DNA of 64,000 bases from Sphaerotilus natans (GCF_900156335.1 NZ_FTMZ01000005.1:62001-126000); one strand, 5' to 3'; positions 20,769-30,351 are shown, numbered from the stretch's first letter. Notes: generated by a model not told the origin, from the sequence alone. A program made the numbers and translations.

Positions 20769-23072
20769 TCAGAACTTCAGCGAGCCGGTGACCTGGATCA
20801 GGCGGCCGGCACCCGGCACGTAGTGGCCGGAGTACAGCGATTCCGCGTACAGCTTGTTGGTCACGTTGCTGACGTTGGCCTTGACGGTGAAGTCCTCGCT
20901 GACCTTGTACTCGGCCATCAGGTCGCCGGTGATGTACTTCGGCGCGGCCCAGCCGGGGTTGCGATTCGGCGTCATGCTGCTGCGGGCGTTCAGGCCGCCA
21001 CCGACGCGCACCTTCGGGGTGAGCTGGTAGGTGGTCCAGAAGGTGCCGCTGTGCTTGGGCGTCAGCGACGGACGGGTGCCCTGGCCTTCCGAGCCGGCCA
21101 CGCCGGCGTCGATGTTGGCCACCGGCAGCCACATGTAGGAGCCGAAGACTTCCCACGACGGCGTCAGGCGGCCCGACAGGTCGATCTCCAGGCCGGCGAC
21201 ATGGCGCTTGCCCGAGAGCGTCACCAGCGCGCTGTCCGGATCGGTGTTGCGCTCATGCAGCTTGGTGGTGCGGAAGATCGCGAAGCGGCCGGTGAAGTTG
21301 CCGTCGGCCGAGGTCAGGTAGCCGCCCAGCTCGGCGTTGATCGACTGCTCCGGCGGCACGTCGGCATTGCCCGCGCTCAGCGAGTAGGCATCGCCCGAGG
21401 TGTTGAACGAGGTCGCGCCCGACAGGTGGAAGGACATGCGCTCGCTCGGCTGGAAGATCACGCCGGCGCGCTTGCTCCACTCCGAGACTTCCATCTTGTA
21501 GCTGGTGGTGGTGACCGGGTTCAGCGAGGCGGTCGGCACGGTGTAGATGTCGTAGTCGCCGTCCAGACGGTCGTAGCGACCGCCGACCAGCACCTTCCAC
21601 ATCGGCGCGACCTGCACCAGGTCCTGCGCGTAGAAGCCCACGCCGCGCGAGGTGTACTCGTTGCCGGTGCGGAAGCTGCGCAGGCTCTCGTCGACCCAGC
21701 CGCTGCCGCTGTCGGCGCCGACCGTGGTGGTGGCCTTGGTCGGCACCACGCCGCCCTGGGCGGCGGTCACCTGCGCATAGACCTTCTTGCGCTCGACGGC
21801 ATAGTCGGCCCCGGCCATCACCTCGTGCTTGACGCCCAGGCCGTCGAACTTGCCGCTGAAGTCGGTCTGCGCATACAGATTGCGCACGTTCTGGACCTTC
21901 AGCTGGGTGCCACGGGTCAGCACCGTCGCGCTGCTGAAGTTGGCCAGGCTGGCCGCCGCGCCGCCGGGTTGCAGGGTGGCTGCGGCAAAGCGGACCGTGC
22001 TGGCGCGCTGGTTGCGGTCATAGTCGCCGATGCGCACCTTGGTGCTGAGCTCCATCGTCGGCGAGAAGCGGTGCAGATGGCTGAAGCCGACGGTGGTGGC
22101 CTCGCCCTGGTTGCGGTCGCTGTTCATGCCGAAGTAGGCGCTGGGGTCGACCGGCAGCAGCGTGGTCGTGCTGACGTCCGAGGTCGCGGTCGGGCGGATC
22201 CACGGCAGGCCGTAGTTCATGCCGTTGTCGTTGTCCAGGTGATAGAAGGACAGCGAGAACTCGTCACGCTCGCCGATGCCCCAGCGGTAGGTGCCCGCCA
22301 GACCGGTCTTGTTGATCGACGAGCCGGCGCCGTTGTTGTCGGCCTTGGTGTCCATCACGCCCAGGCGCAGCGCCGAGCTGTCGCTGGTGCGGATGTTGAA
22401 GTCGCCGACCACCCGCAGGTACTGATGGTTGCCGACCGTCACGTCGACCTGGTTCTCGTTGATCAGGCGCGGGGTCTTGGTGACCTGGTTGACCGCGCCG
22501 CCGGTCGAGCCGCGGCCGAACAGCATCGACGCCGAACCGCGCAGCACCTCGATGCGGTCATGGAAGAAGGTGTCGCGGTCGTAGAAGGCCGGATCGCGCA
22601 TGCCGTCGACGAAGACATCGCCGGTCGACTGCAGCGGGAAGCCGCGCAGGCGGATGTCTTCCTCGCCGCCTTCGGCCGCCAGGAAGCTGATGCCGGCGGT
22701 GTTCTTCAGCACGTCCTTCATCGTGTCGAGGTTGCGGTCGTCGATCAGCTTCTCGGTGACCACGGTGACCGACTGCGCCACGTCGCGCAGTTCCTGCTTG
22801 CCCTTGCCGATGGTGGTGGTGGTGGCCTGCAGGCTGTCCTTGCCGCGCTCCTCGTCCTTCTTGCCCTTGACGGTGATCTTGCGCAGCGTCGAGACCTCGG
22901 CGGCGGCCGGCTCGGCGGCAGCGGCAGGCGCCTGCTGGGCCAGCACCTGCGGGGCCAGACAAGCCAGACCGAAGCCGGCGGCCAGCGCGCCCAGCGGCAG
23001 CGCCTGGGCCAGCGACGAACGGGTTGCGGGAGCAGCTGCGGCAGCAGCGGAGCGAGAACGACGGCGAGCCAT
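20769..23072 (-). CDS. TonB-dependent siderophore receptor (Fiu-like, catecholate type)
   Basis: The 767-residue outer-membrane protein has an Ala/Arg-rich signal sequence (cleavage near VLAQQ), a plug domain (about 80-200; [51 protein letters not shown]) and a 22-strand barrel ending in the C-terminal aromatic signature GSLKF. The plug motif and the PiuC-like neighbour point to catecholate siderophores of the Fiu/PiuA type; the ligand is inferred. An AGGA ribosome site precedes the start, and a Fur box lies about 95 nt upstream. It heads the receptor-dioxygenase-tonB-exbB-exbD-dehydrogenase operon. Confidence 0.93.
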   Translation of the reverse strand: MARRRSRSAAAAAAPATRSSLAQALPLGALAAGFGLACLAPQVLAQQAPAAAAEPAAAEVSTLRKITVKGKKDEERGKDSLQATTTTIGKGKQELRDVAQSVTVVTEKLIDDRNLDTMKDVLKNTAGISFLAAEGGEEDIRLRGFPLQSTGDVFVDGMRDPAFYDRDTFFHDRIEVLRGSASMLFGRGSTGGAVNQVTKTPRLINENQVDVTVGNHQYLRVVGDFNIRTSDSSALRLGVMDTKADNNGAGSSINKTGLAGTYRWGIGERDEFSLSFYHLDNDNGMNYGLPWIRPTATSDVSTTTLLPVDPSAYFGMNSDRNQGEATTVGFSHLHRFSPTMELSTKVRIGDYDRNQRASTVRFAAATLQPGGAAASLANFSSATVLTRGTQLKVQNVRNLYAQTDFSGKFDGLGVKHEVMAGADYAVERKKVYAQVTAAQGGVVPTKATTTVGADSGSGWVDESLRSFRTGNEYTSRGVGFYAQDLVQVAPMWKVLVGGRYDRLDGDYDIYTVPTASLNPVTTTSYKMEVSEWSKRAGVIFQPSERMSFHLSGATSFNTSGDAYSLSAGNADVPPEQSINAELGGYLTSADGNFTGRFAIFRTTKLHERNTDPDSALVTLSGKRHVAGLEIDLSGRLTPSWEVFGSYMWLPVANIDAGVAGSEGQGTRPSLTPKHSGTFWTTYQLTPKVRVGGGLNARSSMTPNRNPGWAAPKYITGDLMAEYKVSEDFTVKANVSNVTNKLYAESLYSGHYVPGAGRLIQVTGSLKF

Positions 23073-23398
23073 GTCGGAGTCCTGATGCAGTGGAATCGTT
23101 GGGAGAGAGAGCGCAATGCGACGACGATCTGCCTGGCTCGCAGCTGGGTGTCATCGTCAGTACATTAATGATAACGATTCTTATTATTTACATGGCGCAT
23201 CTTCTTGATCTTGTCAGTTTGCAGACCCTCAGAAGGTCAAGAGCGTCGCCAGGATGCAACAAACGAGGGCAATCAAAGAACTTGAGATCTCTGCCCGTGC
23301 GTCAGATCACAGCTCGCCCAAAAATGTTGATAACAAGAATCAGTCGTGAAAAGATTGCGGCCGGATCGGTGCATGCTGCGCACAGGTGCCCTTCCCCC
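23073..23398. other. 326-nt intergenic region with Fur box
   Basis: This separates the minus-strand siderophore receptor from the plus-strand GNAT gene and is the longest gap in the window. It holds one convincing Fur box (23167-23185). A second, much weaker Fur-like stretch (TTGATAACAAGAATCA near 23328) lies closer to the GNAT gene. An open frame crosses the region from 23024, but it lacks family similarity before 23399 and is taken as non-coding. Confidence 0.6.
23167..23185. promoter_or_regulatory. Fur box upstream of the siderophore receptor
   Basis: AATGATAACGATTCTTATT matches the Fur consensus in its alternating GATAAT-like half sites. It is identical at 17 of 19 positions to the box upstream of hemP (27173). 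It sits about 95 nt before the receptor start, so iron repression of the whole receptor-tonB-exbBD operon is expected. Confidence 0.8.
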
Positions 23399-24580
23399 AT
23401 GCCGTTCCCGCCCACCATGCCCACGCCCCTGAACACCGCCTCGTCGACCCGCAACGGACTGGAGATCCTGCAAGGCCGCAGCGGCTTCGCGCAGCTCGCG
23501 CCGGAGTGGAAGCGGCTGGTCGAGACGCAGATGCCGGCGCAGGCCAGCCCGTTCCAGCATCCGGACTGGATCGGCGCCTGGCTGGAATCGATCTGCACCG
23601 AGCCGGACCGTCTGCAGCTGCTGGCGCTGCGCCACCACGGCGAACTGGTCGCGGTGCTGCCTGTGGAGCCGCACGCCTGCCCGCTGGCACGGCTGCTGCC
23701 GCAGTGGACGATGATCCAGGGCCCGCACATGGTGCTGGCCGAACTGGCCGGCGGCCCCGCGCGCTGGCCGGCAATGCTGCAGGCGCTGGCCACGCAGCGC
23801 ACGCTGCGCTGCAGCGCGCTGCAGCTGCCGGCGGTGATCCACGAGCTGGCTCCGGCCACCGAGGCCCTGCCCGCCGGCAGCACCCTGCGCCGGGTGCACC
23901 GCAGCGAATCGGCCTGGCTGGACTGCAGCGGCGACACCGAACAGGCGCTGGCGCGGGTGCAGCGCTCCTTCCGGCAGAACCTGCGCCGGCTCGGTCGTCG
24001 TGCCGACAGCCAGGGCCAGGTCGCGCTGGAGGTGGCCGACACGCCTGCGGCGCTGGAGGAGGCGCTGACGCATTTTCTCGACATCGAGGCCTCCGGCTGG
24101 AAGGGCCGCAGCGGCTCGGCGATTCGCGATGACGCGCGGCGGGTCGGCTTCTACCGCGCGCTGGTGCGCGACTTCGGCGCGCGGGGCGAGTGCCGCATCC
24201 ATCGGCTGACGCTCGACGGCCGCACCGTCGCGGCCCAGTTCGCGCTGCGGGGCGGGCGGCAGCTCAACCTGCTGAAGATCGGCTACGACGAGGCCTTCTC
24301 GGCGATCGCGCCCGGCCATCTGCTGATGATGCGCATCATCGAGCGCACCTGCGCCGACCCGGCTCTCGACCGGCTCAGCCTGGTCACCAACCCACCCTGG
24401 GCCCACCTGTGGAAGCCCGAGCTGGCCGAGGTCGACCACCTGACGCTGACCGCGCCCGACTGGAGCGGCCGGCTGCTGGGCCGGCTGATGCAGTGGCGCG
24501 ACCGGCGCCAGCACACGGCCGCACCGGCACCCGCCACACCCGACAGCTCGACGCTGCCGACTCAGTTCGGCGGCACCTGA
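23399..24580 (+). CDS. GNAT-family acetyltransferase-like protein (BioF2/CelD-like)
   Basis: The protein of about 393 residues resembles the GNAT 'BioF2/CelD-like' double-domain group. The N-terminal half has FQHPDWIGAWLES and LLALRHHGELVAVLPV. The C-terminal half has VQRSFRQNLRRLGRRA, LDIEASGWKGRSGSAI, a block RLTLDGRTVAAQFALRGGRQLNLLKIGYDEAF, and PGHLLMMRIIER, typical of the acyl-CoA-binding fold. Members are often linked to polysaccharide or lipid modification; the acceptor here is unknown. No signal peptide is seen. The start is uncertain: ATG at 23399 or 23417, neither with a clear ribosome site. The 3' end overlaps the convergent DUF2325 gene by 19 nt. Confidence 0.75.
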   Translation: MPFPPTMPTPLNTASSTRNGLEILQGRSGFAQLAPEWKRLVETQMPAQASPFQHPDWIGAWLESICTEPDRLQLLALRHHGELVAVLPVEPHACPLARLLPQWTMIQGPHMVLAELAGGPARWPAMLQALATQRTLRCSALQLPAVIHELAPATEALPAGSTLRRVHRSESAWLDCSGDTEQALARVQRSFRQNLRRLGRRADSQGQVALEVADTPAALEEALTHFLDIEASGWKGRSGSAIRDDARRVGFYRALVRDFGARGECRIHRLTLDGRTVAAQFALRGGRQLNLLKIGYDEAFSAIAPGHLLMMRIIERTCADPALDRLSLVTNPPWAHLWKPELAEVDHLTLTAPDWSGRLLGRLMQWRDRRQHTAAPAPATPDSSTLPTQFGGT

Positions 24581-25899
24581 GCCGCGGCGGCTGCCGCCGA
24601 GCTGGCCTGCTCCAGCCCGCGCACCAGGCCGCTGGCGCTCGGTCGCTCGACGAAGACGCACTGCTTGCCGGTGCGCCGGCAATGGTCCTTTACCCGCCAG
24701 TAGGCGTTGTGGCTGATGCAGCCGGCCTGGCAGATCACCAGATCGGCCGCAGCCAGATGCGCGTCGAGCTGGCCGGCGGCATCCTCCTCGCCACCGTCGT
24801 GGTGCAGGAAGCGCGCACCGCGCACCTCCACCAGCTGCCGGTAGACCGGCACGCTGGCGGTGCGCCCGCCCACGCAGAGCACCGCCTTGTCGCGCAGATC
24901 CTCGCCGGCGATCTCTGCGGCCTGCGCGGCGGTCACCGGCGTGTCCGGCACCGACACGTGCGGCGGACGCACCGCCTCGACCCGTTCGACCGGCCGCTGC
25001 GCCTGCAGCTGGCGGCGGCTGTCCTGCAGCCGCATTTCCAGCTCGCGGATGCGCGCCTGCTGCTGCTCGATCTGGCGCGCCATCGCCTGACGGCTGCGCA
25101 GCGCGGGCGACGCCTCCTCGAGCTGCGCGACCTGGGCACGCAGCTCGTCGACGGTGGTGTCGCAGGTGATCAGCCGCGCGCGCAGCCGCACCAGCTCGGC
25201 CTGCTGGCGCTCGATCTGCGCTGACTTCTCGGCCAGCATCTGGGTGGTGCGCTGCTGCGCAGCCGCCAGCTCGCGGCCCAGCGTGCCGTTCTCGCGCTGC
25301 AGCGCGTCCAGGCGCTGCACATCGGCACGCACGCCCACGCCGGCCTGGTGCTGCAGCATGTGGATGTCGCGCTGCACCTGCTCCTCGAGCGCGGCGTCGC
25401 AGTCGGGATGGGTCAGCGTGACCCACAGCGCCGCGGCCACCTCGCTGCCCGCGCAGGCCTGACGCCAGTGCGCGACCAGCGCTGCCGTGCCCTTGAGGGC
25501 ACGCGCCTGACGCAGCGCCCGCTCGAAGCGGGCATCGAGCTCGCGCTGCAGTCGCTCGGCCAGCTCGCTGCGGCGCGCGCTCTCGGCGATGGCGCGGCAG
25601 TGCAGCTCGTAGTCGTCCGCCGCAGCGCAATCGGGGAGGACCGCCACCGTCAGCCGGCGCAGCCGGTCGATCGTCAGGCAGGTGCCCAGCACCGGGCAGA
25701 AGACATTGCGCGGCAGCTCCCAGAGCCGCCGGCGCCGCGACGAGCGCTCGACCGGCGCCGGTTGCGTGGCCACGCCGGCTCTGGCCTCGACCTGGCGGGC
25801 GACCGCACGGGCCAGGTCGGAGCCGGCGGCGTCATCGGCCGCCGTGAAGCCACGGCGGATCAGATCGCTCAACGGCGTGGAAGAGGAGGTCTGGCACAT
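24562..25899 (-). CDS. DUF2325 domain protein with long coiled coil
   Basis: This 445-residue cytoplasmic protein has an N-terminal alpha-helical region with Cys residues (VFCPVLGTCLTIDRLRRL), a long coiled coil at about 200-325 (many Gln/Arg/Glu heptads) and a C-terminal DUF2325 domain at about 345-430. That domain runs from AVLCVGGRTASVPVYRQLVE through ADLVICQAGCISHNAYWRVK to CVFVERPSASGL. DUF2325 is a Rossmann-like domain of unknown function. A GGAG site lies before the ATG, and the gene follows the HemS-like gene by 22 nt, so it is probably in the hemP operon. A role in iron or haem metabolism is inferred from position only. Confidence 0.8.
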   Translation of the reverse strand: MCQTSSSTPLSDLIRRGFTAADDAAGSDLARAVARQVEARAGVATQPAPVERSSRRRRLWELPRNVFCPVLGTCLTIDRLRRLTVAVLPDCAAADDYELHCRAIAESARRSELAERLQRELDARFERALRQARALKGTAALVAHWRQACAGSEVAAALWVTLTHPDCDAALEEQVQRDIHMLQHQAGVGVRADVQRLDALQRENGTLGRELAAAQQRTTQMLAEKSAQIERQQAELVRLRARLITCDTTVDELRAQVAQLEEASPALRSRQAMARQIEQQQARIRELEMRLQDSRRQLQAQRPVERVEAVRPPHVSVPDTPVTAAQAAEIAGEDLRDKAVLCVGGRTASVPVYRQLVEVRGARFLHHDGGEEDAAGQLDAHLAAADLVICQAGCISHNAYWRVKDHCRRTGKQCVFVERPSASGLVRGLEQASSAAAAAAQVPPN

Positions 25900-25921
25900 C
25901 GAATCACTCCTGCGTTTCAGT

Positions 25922-26761
25922 TCAGCTCAGCACCTGCTGCAGCGCCAGGCGCCAGCCACAGGGATCGCCCCGGTCGGCGCTTCCCGCCGGACCGAGCCGC
26001 GCCAGCCGCTCGCCACCGGGCCCGCCCAGCTCCAGTCGCTGGTGCAGCCCCCGGGCGCTGGCATGGCCGACCAGCTCCAGGCCAGCCAGCCGCATCTCGT
26101 CGAGCTGCCAGACCAGCGCCTCGCCCTGCACGGTCAGCCGCCGCCGGCGCATGCACAGCGCAACCTGCTCCGGCATGAAGCCGACCTGCAGCCGGGCCGC
26201 CTCGCCGCCCACCTCGGCCTGCAGCGCCAGCCGCTGCTGCCGGGCCTCGTGCAGGATCTGATGCAGAGCCTCGATGTCGCAGCCCTGGCGCCAGGCCGGA
26301 TCGACATCGCCCCTCGCGGCGGGGAGCGCCTCGAAGCCCGTCGGCGCCGCCCAGGCCAGGCCTTCGGTGCCGCAGGCCAGCAGACGCTCCCAGGCCAGGG
26401 GCGGCACGGGCGCGCGCCATTCCAGCGTCAGCACCGTCTGCCCTCGCGCATCATGGAACTGCAGCCGGCGCCAGACGGCACCGCGCGGCGAGAGAATCTC
26501 GAGCGCAAAGCCCCGGGCCCAGTGCCGCGGGTCCGCCTCGAGCCGGGCGGGCGAGTGCTGCGGCGCGTCCGCCGCCACCAGGGCCAGCCGTCGTGCCGGC
26601 GCCGGCACCCGGCGCCACCGCGCATCGACCTCGATGCGGCAGCTCGCATCGCCGCAGCCCAGTCGGGCCGGACCGAAGGCCTCGATCCGGTCGAACAGCC
26701 CGGACATGCCCTCAGGCAGCCGCACCGCGCGCAGCACCACCTCCTCAGGCCCTCTTTCCAT
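25922..26761 (-). CDS. Possible haem-utilisation protein (divergent HemS/ChuX-like)
   Basis: This protein is about 279 residues from MERGPEEVV. The start is fixed by GAGGAG seven bases upstream; the frame runs on to 26902 without support. I see a faint match to the HemS/HmuS fold: an early FDRIEAFGPARL segment, then HWARGFALEIL followed by RRLQFHDARGQTVLTLEW, which recalls the HemS 'SLQFFDAxGxAVHKIY' block. The usual haem-ligand His of that block is not obvious. Its place directly downstream of hemP, in a Fur-controlled setting, fits haem uptake or handling. Family assignment is tentative; an uncharacterised protein is the fallback. Confidence 0.5.
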   Translation of the reverse strand: MERGPEEVVLRAVRLPEGMSGLFDRIEAFGPARLGCGDASCRIEVDARWRRVPAPARRLALVAADAPQHSPARLEADPRHWARGFALEILSPRGAVWRRLQFHDARGQTVLTLEWRAPVPPLAWERLLACGTEGLAWAAPTGFEALPAARGDVDPAWRQGCDIEALHQILHEARQQRLALQAEVGGEAARLQVGFMPEQVALCMRRRRLTVQGEALVWQLDEMRLAGLELVGHASARGLHQRLELGGPGGERLARLGPAGSADRGDPCGWRLALQQVLS

Positions 26762-26948
26762 CGCGACTCCTCGGACCGACAACAGGATGCATCGGAAGAA
26801 AAAAGCGCGGGCTGGCAGGAACCCGGCCGGGTTCCCTGATGGCAGGCTGGCTAGCGCACACAAAAGGCAGGCGGACCGCCAGGACCGTTCTGCCACCCTC
26901 ATTCGTCAGGCCGGCGACCTCGTCGCCGAGCCGATCAGGCTGTCACGT

Positions 26949-27161
26949 TCACTTCGTCAGGATCAGCTTGCCCAGCGCGGTGACACGCAGCCGGTACAGC
27001 ATGCCCTCATGCTCGATCTCGACCTCGCGGGCCAGGCCGAGCAGATCGCGGCTCGACAGGCGCGGCGCCGGTGACGGGGCCGCGCCGACACCCGAGACCG
27101 CCAGGATGCGGACATCGGCACGTTCGTTGGACACCGGCTGAGGGAGTGCGGAAGTGATCAT
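26949..27161 (-). CDS. hemP: Hemin uptake protein HemP
   Basis: This 70-residue protein has the family signature at its C-terminus: SSRDLLGLAREVEIEHEGMLYRLRVT followed by LGKLILTK. HemP is a small protein of haem-uptake operons in proteobacteria and in Burkholderia relatives is reported to help activate haem uptake genes. A Fur box overlaps its upstream region (27173-27191). It lies 43 nt downstream of fur on the same strand and about 190 nt upstream of the possible HemS-like gene. Confidence 0.9.
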   Translation of the reverse strand: MITSALPQPVSNERADVRILAVSGVGAAPSPAPRLSSRDLLGLAREVEIEHEGMLYRLRVTALGKLILTK

Positions 27162-27172
27162 GGATAGATATT

Positions 27173-27191
27173 AATGAGAACGATTCTTATA
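27173..27191. promoter_or_regulatory. Fur box upstream of hemP
   Basis: AATGAGAACGATTCTTATA lies between the fur stop and the hemP start, 12 nt before the hemP ATG. It matches the Fur box at 23167 at 17 of 19 positions. Its place suggests hemP has its own iron-repressed promoter rather than relying only on read-through from fur. Confidence 0.78.
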
Positions 27192-27204
27192 CGCAAGAAA
27201 AATC

Positions 27205-27678
27205 TCACCCCATCGATCCACTGCTGCCCGGACGGCGGCGCACGGTCTGACTGCCCGGCCGCCCCGGCGTGCTGCCGCAATCGCCGCAGATGCCGAACAT
27301 CGCCAGCCGGTGTTCCACCAGCGAGAAGCCACGGCTGCGCGCCACCTCATGCTGAAGCGCCTCGATCTGCGGATCGAAGAACTCCTCGACCCGGCCGCAG
27401 TGCACGCACACCAGGTGGTCGTGATGACCGCCATGCTCGATCTCGTAAACCGCCCGCCCGGCATCGAACACATTGCGGCGCACGATGCCGACCTGCTCGA
27501 GCTGGCCCAGCACCCGATAGACGGTGGCCAGACCGATGTCCTCCCCCTGGAGCAGCAGGCGGCGATGGATCTCGTCGGCGCTCAGATGCGCGCGCTCCTC
27601 GCGCAGCACGTCGAGCACCTTCATCCGCGGCAGCGTCGCCTTCAGGCCGTGAATGCGCAGGTTGTCGTCATGGTTCAT
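27205..27678 (-). CDS. fur: Ferric uptake regulator, Fur family
   Basis: This 157-residue protein has an N-terminal winged helix (GLKATLPRMKVLDVLRE through GLATVYRVLGQLEQVGIV) and a C-terminal metal-binding and dimerisation domain with HGGHHDHLVCVHCG and a second Cys pair in FGICGDCG. These are the hallmarks of Fur itself rather than Zur or PerR, although the family members are hard to separate by eye. Fe(II)-Fur represses iron-uptake genes. A Fur box 6 nt before its ATG suggests autoregulation, and several other Fur boxes lie nearby. The tail after the last Cys pair is a Pro/Gly/Arg-rich extension. Confidence 0.93.
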   Translation of the reverse strand: MNHDDNLRIHGLKATLPRMKVLDVLREERAHLSADEIHRRLLLQGEDIGLATVYRVLGQLEQVGIVRRNVFDAGRAVYEIEHGGHHDHLVCVHCGRVEEFFDPQIEALQHEVARSRGFSLVEHRLAMFGICGDCGSTPGRPGSQTVRRRPGSSGSMG

Positions 27679-27684
27679 GCAGTC

Positions 27685-27703
27685 ATGATAATCATTCCCA
27701 TTA
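27685..27703. promoter_or_regulatory. Fur box at the fur start
   Basis: ATGATAATCATTCCCATTA lies 6 nt upstream of the fur start codon, in the fur-ahpC divergent region. Its first half (ATGATAATCAT) is palindromic and close to the Fur consensus. Autorepression of fur is the expected meaning. Confidence 0.72.
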
Positions 27704-27730
27704 ATGGCGAAAAGTCGTCCGCCGAATTAA

Positions 27731-27767
27731 ATAGCAAATGGCTATATGAAACAAAAAAACAGTCAAT
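27731..27767 (+). promoter_or_regulatory. Candidate OxyR site upstream of ahpC
   Basis: ATAG-N7-CTAT occurs at 27731-27745, the OxyR half-operator pattern. Seven bases on, a degenerate second copy AAAA-N7-CAAT (27753-27767) has the right spacing for the full two-half-site operator. It abuts a possible -35 TTGGCA (27767-27772), the normal place for OxyR activation. No oxyR gene lies in the window. The match is by eye. Confidence 0.5.
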
Positions 27768-27897
27768 TGGCACTATGCGGCATGTCGGGCCTAAGATTCA
27801 CTCCGTCGACGCTGCAAGGCCCGCCCGAGAGGGAGACCTCCGCAGCGTCCGGACACCCAAGCGACGATTCACCAACCCAGCTCGAGGAGCGCGATTC

Positions 27898-28473
27898 ATG
27901 TCCCTGATCAACACCCCGGTCCAGCCGTTCAAGACCACCGCCTTCGTCAACCGCGCCGGCAAGGGCGAGTTCATCGAGGTGAGCGAAGAAAGCCTGAAGG
28001 GCAAGTGGTCGGTCCTGATCTTCATGCCGGCGGCCTTCACCTTCAACTGCCCGACCGAGATCGAGGACGCCGCCGACAACTACGCTGCCTTCCAGGCCGC
28101 CGGCGCCGAGGTCTACATCGTCACCACCGACACCCACTTCTCGCACAAGGTGTGGCACGAGACCTCGCCGGCGGTCGGCAAGGCCAAGTTCCCGCTGGTC
28201 GGCGACCCGACCCACACGCTGACCAACGCCTTCGGCGTGCACATCCCGGAAGAAGGCCTGGCGCTGCGCGGCACCTTCGTGATCAACCCGGAAGGCGTGA
28301 TCAAGACCGCGGAAGTGCACTCCAACGAGATCGCCCGTGACGTGTCGGAGACCCTGCGCAAGCTGAAGGCCGCCCAGTTCACCGCCGCCAACCCCGGCCA
28401 GGTCTGCCCGGCCAAGTGGAAGGAAGGCGCCGCCACCCTGGCTCCGTCGCTGGACCTGGTCGGCAAGATCTGA
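27898..28473 (+). CDS. ahpC: Alkyl hydroperoxide reductase subunit C (typical 2-Cys peroxiredoxin)
   Basis: This is a 191-residue peroxiredoxin that reduces H2O2, organic peroxides and peroxynitrite. The peroxidatic Cys is C51 in FTFNCPTE and the resolving Cys is C170 in NPGQVCPAKW. The start at 27898 is chosen because GAGGAG lies upstream; the longer open frame has no similarity there. It is divergent from fur and followed after 241 nt by its reductase ahpF. Confidence 0.96.
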   Translation: MSLINTPVQPFKTTAFVNRAGKGEFIEVSEESLKGKWSVLIFMPAAFTFNCPTEIEDAADNYAAFQAAGAEVYIVTTDTHFSHKVWHETSPAVGKAKFPLVGDPTHTLTNAFGVHIPEEGLALRGTFVINPEGVIKTAEVHSNEIARDVSETLRKLKAAQFTAANPGQVCPAKWKEGAATLAPSLDLVGKI

Positions 28474-28486
28474 CGATCTGCCCCGT

Positions 28487-28508
28487 CGACCGGCCCCGCC
28501 GCCGGTCG
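28487..28508 (+). other. GC-rich hairpin between ahpC and ahpF
   Basis: CGACCGGC (28487-28494) pairs with GCCGGTCG (28501-28508) around a 6-base loop, 14 nt after the ahpC stop. There is no T-tract, so it is not a classical terminator. It could protect the ahpC 3' end or cause partial attenuation, giving more AhpC than AhpF. Confidence 0.35.
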
Positions 28509-28714
28509 GACCCCGCCGCCGCCTTTCCCCCGCGGCGGCGCGGACCGGGCAGACCCGGCGGATTCCTGCCGACCCTTTCATCCTCGTCTGCCCGGGACGC
28601 TGACCCCTGATCTTTCTCAGCCCCGGACCCGAAGGACTGAGCTCGAATGAGCACAGCCCTTCCGGCCTGACACGCCTGTACCCCACACCCCACCCCTCTC
28701 AAGGAGCACCCACC

Positions 28715-30295
28715 ATGCTGGACAGCAACCTCAAGACCGCACTGAAGGGCTACCTCGAGCGCCTGGTGCAGCCGATCGAGATCGTCACCTTCGCCGACGA
28801 GGGTGAGAACTCGCGCCAGATGCTCGAACTGGTGGCCGACATCGCCTCGGTCGCGCCGGCGGGCAAGTTCGCCGTGCGCAGCGGCGCCACGGCCGGCGAG
28901 CGCCTGCCCTCCTTCCAGATCAGCCAGGTCGGCCAGAACACCGGCGTGCGCTTCGCCGGGCTGCCGATGGGCCACGAGTTCACCTCGCTGATCCTGGCCC
29001 TGCTGCAGACCAGCGGCTATCCGGCCAAGGTCGAGGCCGACCTGATCGAGCAGATCAAGGCGCTCGACCCGGCGCAGGAACTGGTCTTCGAGACCTACAT
29101 GTCCCTGACCTGCCACAACTGCCCGGACGTGGTGCAGGCGATCAACCTGATGGCGGCGCTGAACCCGAAGATCCGCCACACCACGGTCGAGGGCTCGATG
29201 TTCCAGGCCGAGGTGGAGTCGCGCCAGATCATGGGCGTGCCCTGCGTGTTCCTCAACGGCGAGCTGTTCGCCAGTGGCCGCATGGAGCTGGGCGAGATCC
29301 TCGCCAAGATCGACACCGGCGCGGCCGACCGCGAGGCGAAGAAGCTCGCCGGCAAGGAAGCGTTCGACGTGCTGGTGGTCGGTGGCGGCCCGGCCGGCGC
29401 GGCCGCGGCGATCTATGCCGCCCGCAAGGGCATCCGCACCGGTGTCGCGGCCGAGCGCTTCGGCGGTCAGGTGCTCGACACGCTGGGCATCGAGAACTTC
29501 ATCTCGGTCAAGGAGACCGAAGGGCCGAAGCTGGCCGCAGCGCTCGAGCAGCACGTCAAGGACTACGACGTCGACATCATGAACCTGCAGCGCGCCACCG
29601 CCCTGGTGCCGGCGGCCACGCCGGGCGGCCTGATCGAGGTCAAGCTGGAGAATGGCGCCAGCCTGCGCAGCAAGAGCGTGATCATCTCGACGGGCGCGCG
29701 CTGGCGCTCGATGAACGTGCCCGGCGAAGCCGAGTACCGCAACAAGGGCGTGGCCTACTGCCCGCACTGCGACGGCCCGCTGTTCAAGGGCAAGCGCGTG
29801 GCGGTGATCGGCGGCGGCAACTCGGGCGTCGAGGCGGCGATCGACCTGGCCGGCATCGTGGCGCATGTGACGCTGATCGAGTTCGACTCGAAGCTGCGTG
29901 CCGACGCGGTGCTGCAGACCAAGCTGCGCAGCCTGCCCAACGTCACCATCCTGATGTCGGCGCAGACCACCGAGGTGCACGGCGACGGCCAGAAGGTCAA
30001 CGGCCTGTCGTACAAGGACCGCAACAGCGGCGAGCTGCGCCGTGTCGACCTGGAGGGCATCTTCGTGCAGATCGGCCTGCTGCCCAACAGCGACTGGCTC
30101 AAGGGCACGGTCGAGCTGAGCCCGCGCGGCGAGGTCATCGTCGACAGCCACGGCCAGACCTCGGTGCCGGGCGTGTTCGCCGCCGGCGACGTGACCACCG
30201 TGCCCTACAAGCAGATCATCATCGCGATGGGCGAAGGCGCGAAGGCCTCGCTGGGCGCCTTCGATCACCTGATCCGCAGCAGCGTGACGGGCTGA
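28715..30295 (+). CDS. ahpF: Alkyl hydroperoxide reductase subunit F
   Basis: This 526-residue flavoprotein disulfide reductase recycles AhpC with NADH. The N-terminal double-thioredoxin-fold domain (about 1-195) carries the redox pair in TCHNCPD. The C-terminal thioredoxin-reductase-like part has the FAD motif [17 protein letters not shown] (about 220-237), the redox pair in YCPHCDGP, the NAD(P)-binding [15 protein letters not shown] and the late [15 protein letters not shown]. Length equals E. coli AhpF (521). An AAGGAG ribosome site precedes the ATG. Confidence 0.97.
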   Translation: MLDSNLKTALKGYLERLVQPIEIVTFADEGENSRQMLELVADIASVAPAGKFAVRSGATAGERLPSFQISQVGQNTGVRFAGLPMGHEFTSLILALLQTSGYPAKVEADLIEQIKALDPAQELVFETYMSLTCHNCPDVVQAINLMAALNPKIRHTTVEGSMFQAEVESRQIMGVPCVFLNGELFASGRMELGEILAKIDTGAADREAKKLAGKEAFDVLVVGGGPAGAAAAIYAARKGIRTGVAAERFGGQVLDTLGIENFISVKETEGPKLAAALEQHVKDYDVDIMNLQRATALVPAATPGGLIEVKLENGASLRSKSVIISTGARWRSMNVPGEAEYRNKGVAYCPHCDGPLFKGKRVAVIGGGNSGVEAAIDLAGIVAHVTLIEFDSKLRADAVLQTKLRSLPNVTILMSAQTTEVHGDGQKVNGLSYKDRNSGELRRVDLEGIFVQIGLLPNSDWLKGTVELSPRGEVIVDSHGQTSVPGVFAAGDVTTVPYKQIIIAMGEGAKASLGAFDHLIRSSVTG

Positions 30296-30351
30296 GCCCG
30301 GTCCCGGCCGGCTGCAGGTGCGGCCGGGCAGAGCGCGCAGATCTGAAAGAA

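Noticed and set aside
23322-23345. A second Fur-like stretch upstream of the GNAT gene
   Set aside because: Only part of one half-site fits; the symmetry and match are much weaker than at 23167.
30303-30328. An 8-bp GC hairpin after ahpF as a terminator
   Set aside because: A stem of CCCGGCCG/CGGCCGGG with a 10-base loop is present, but there is no T-tract.
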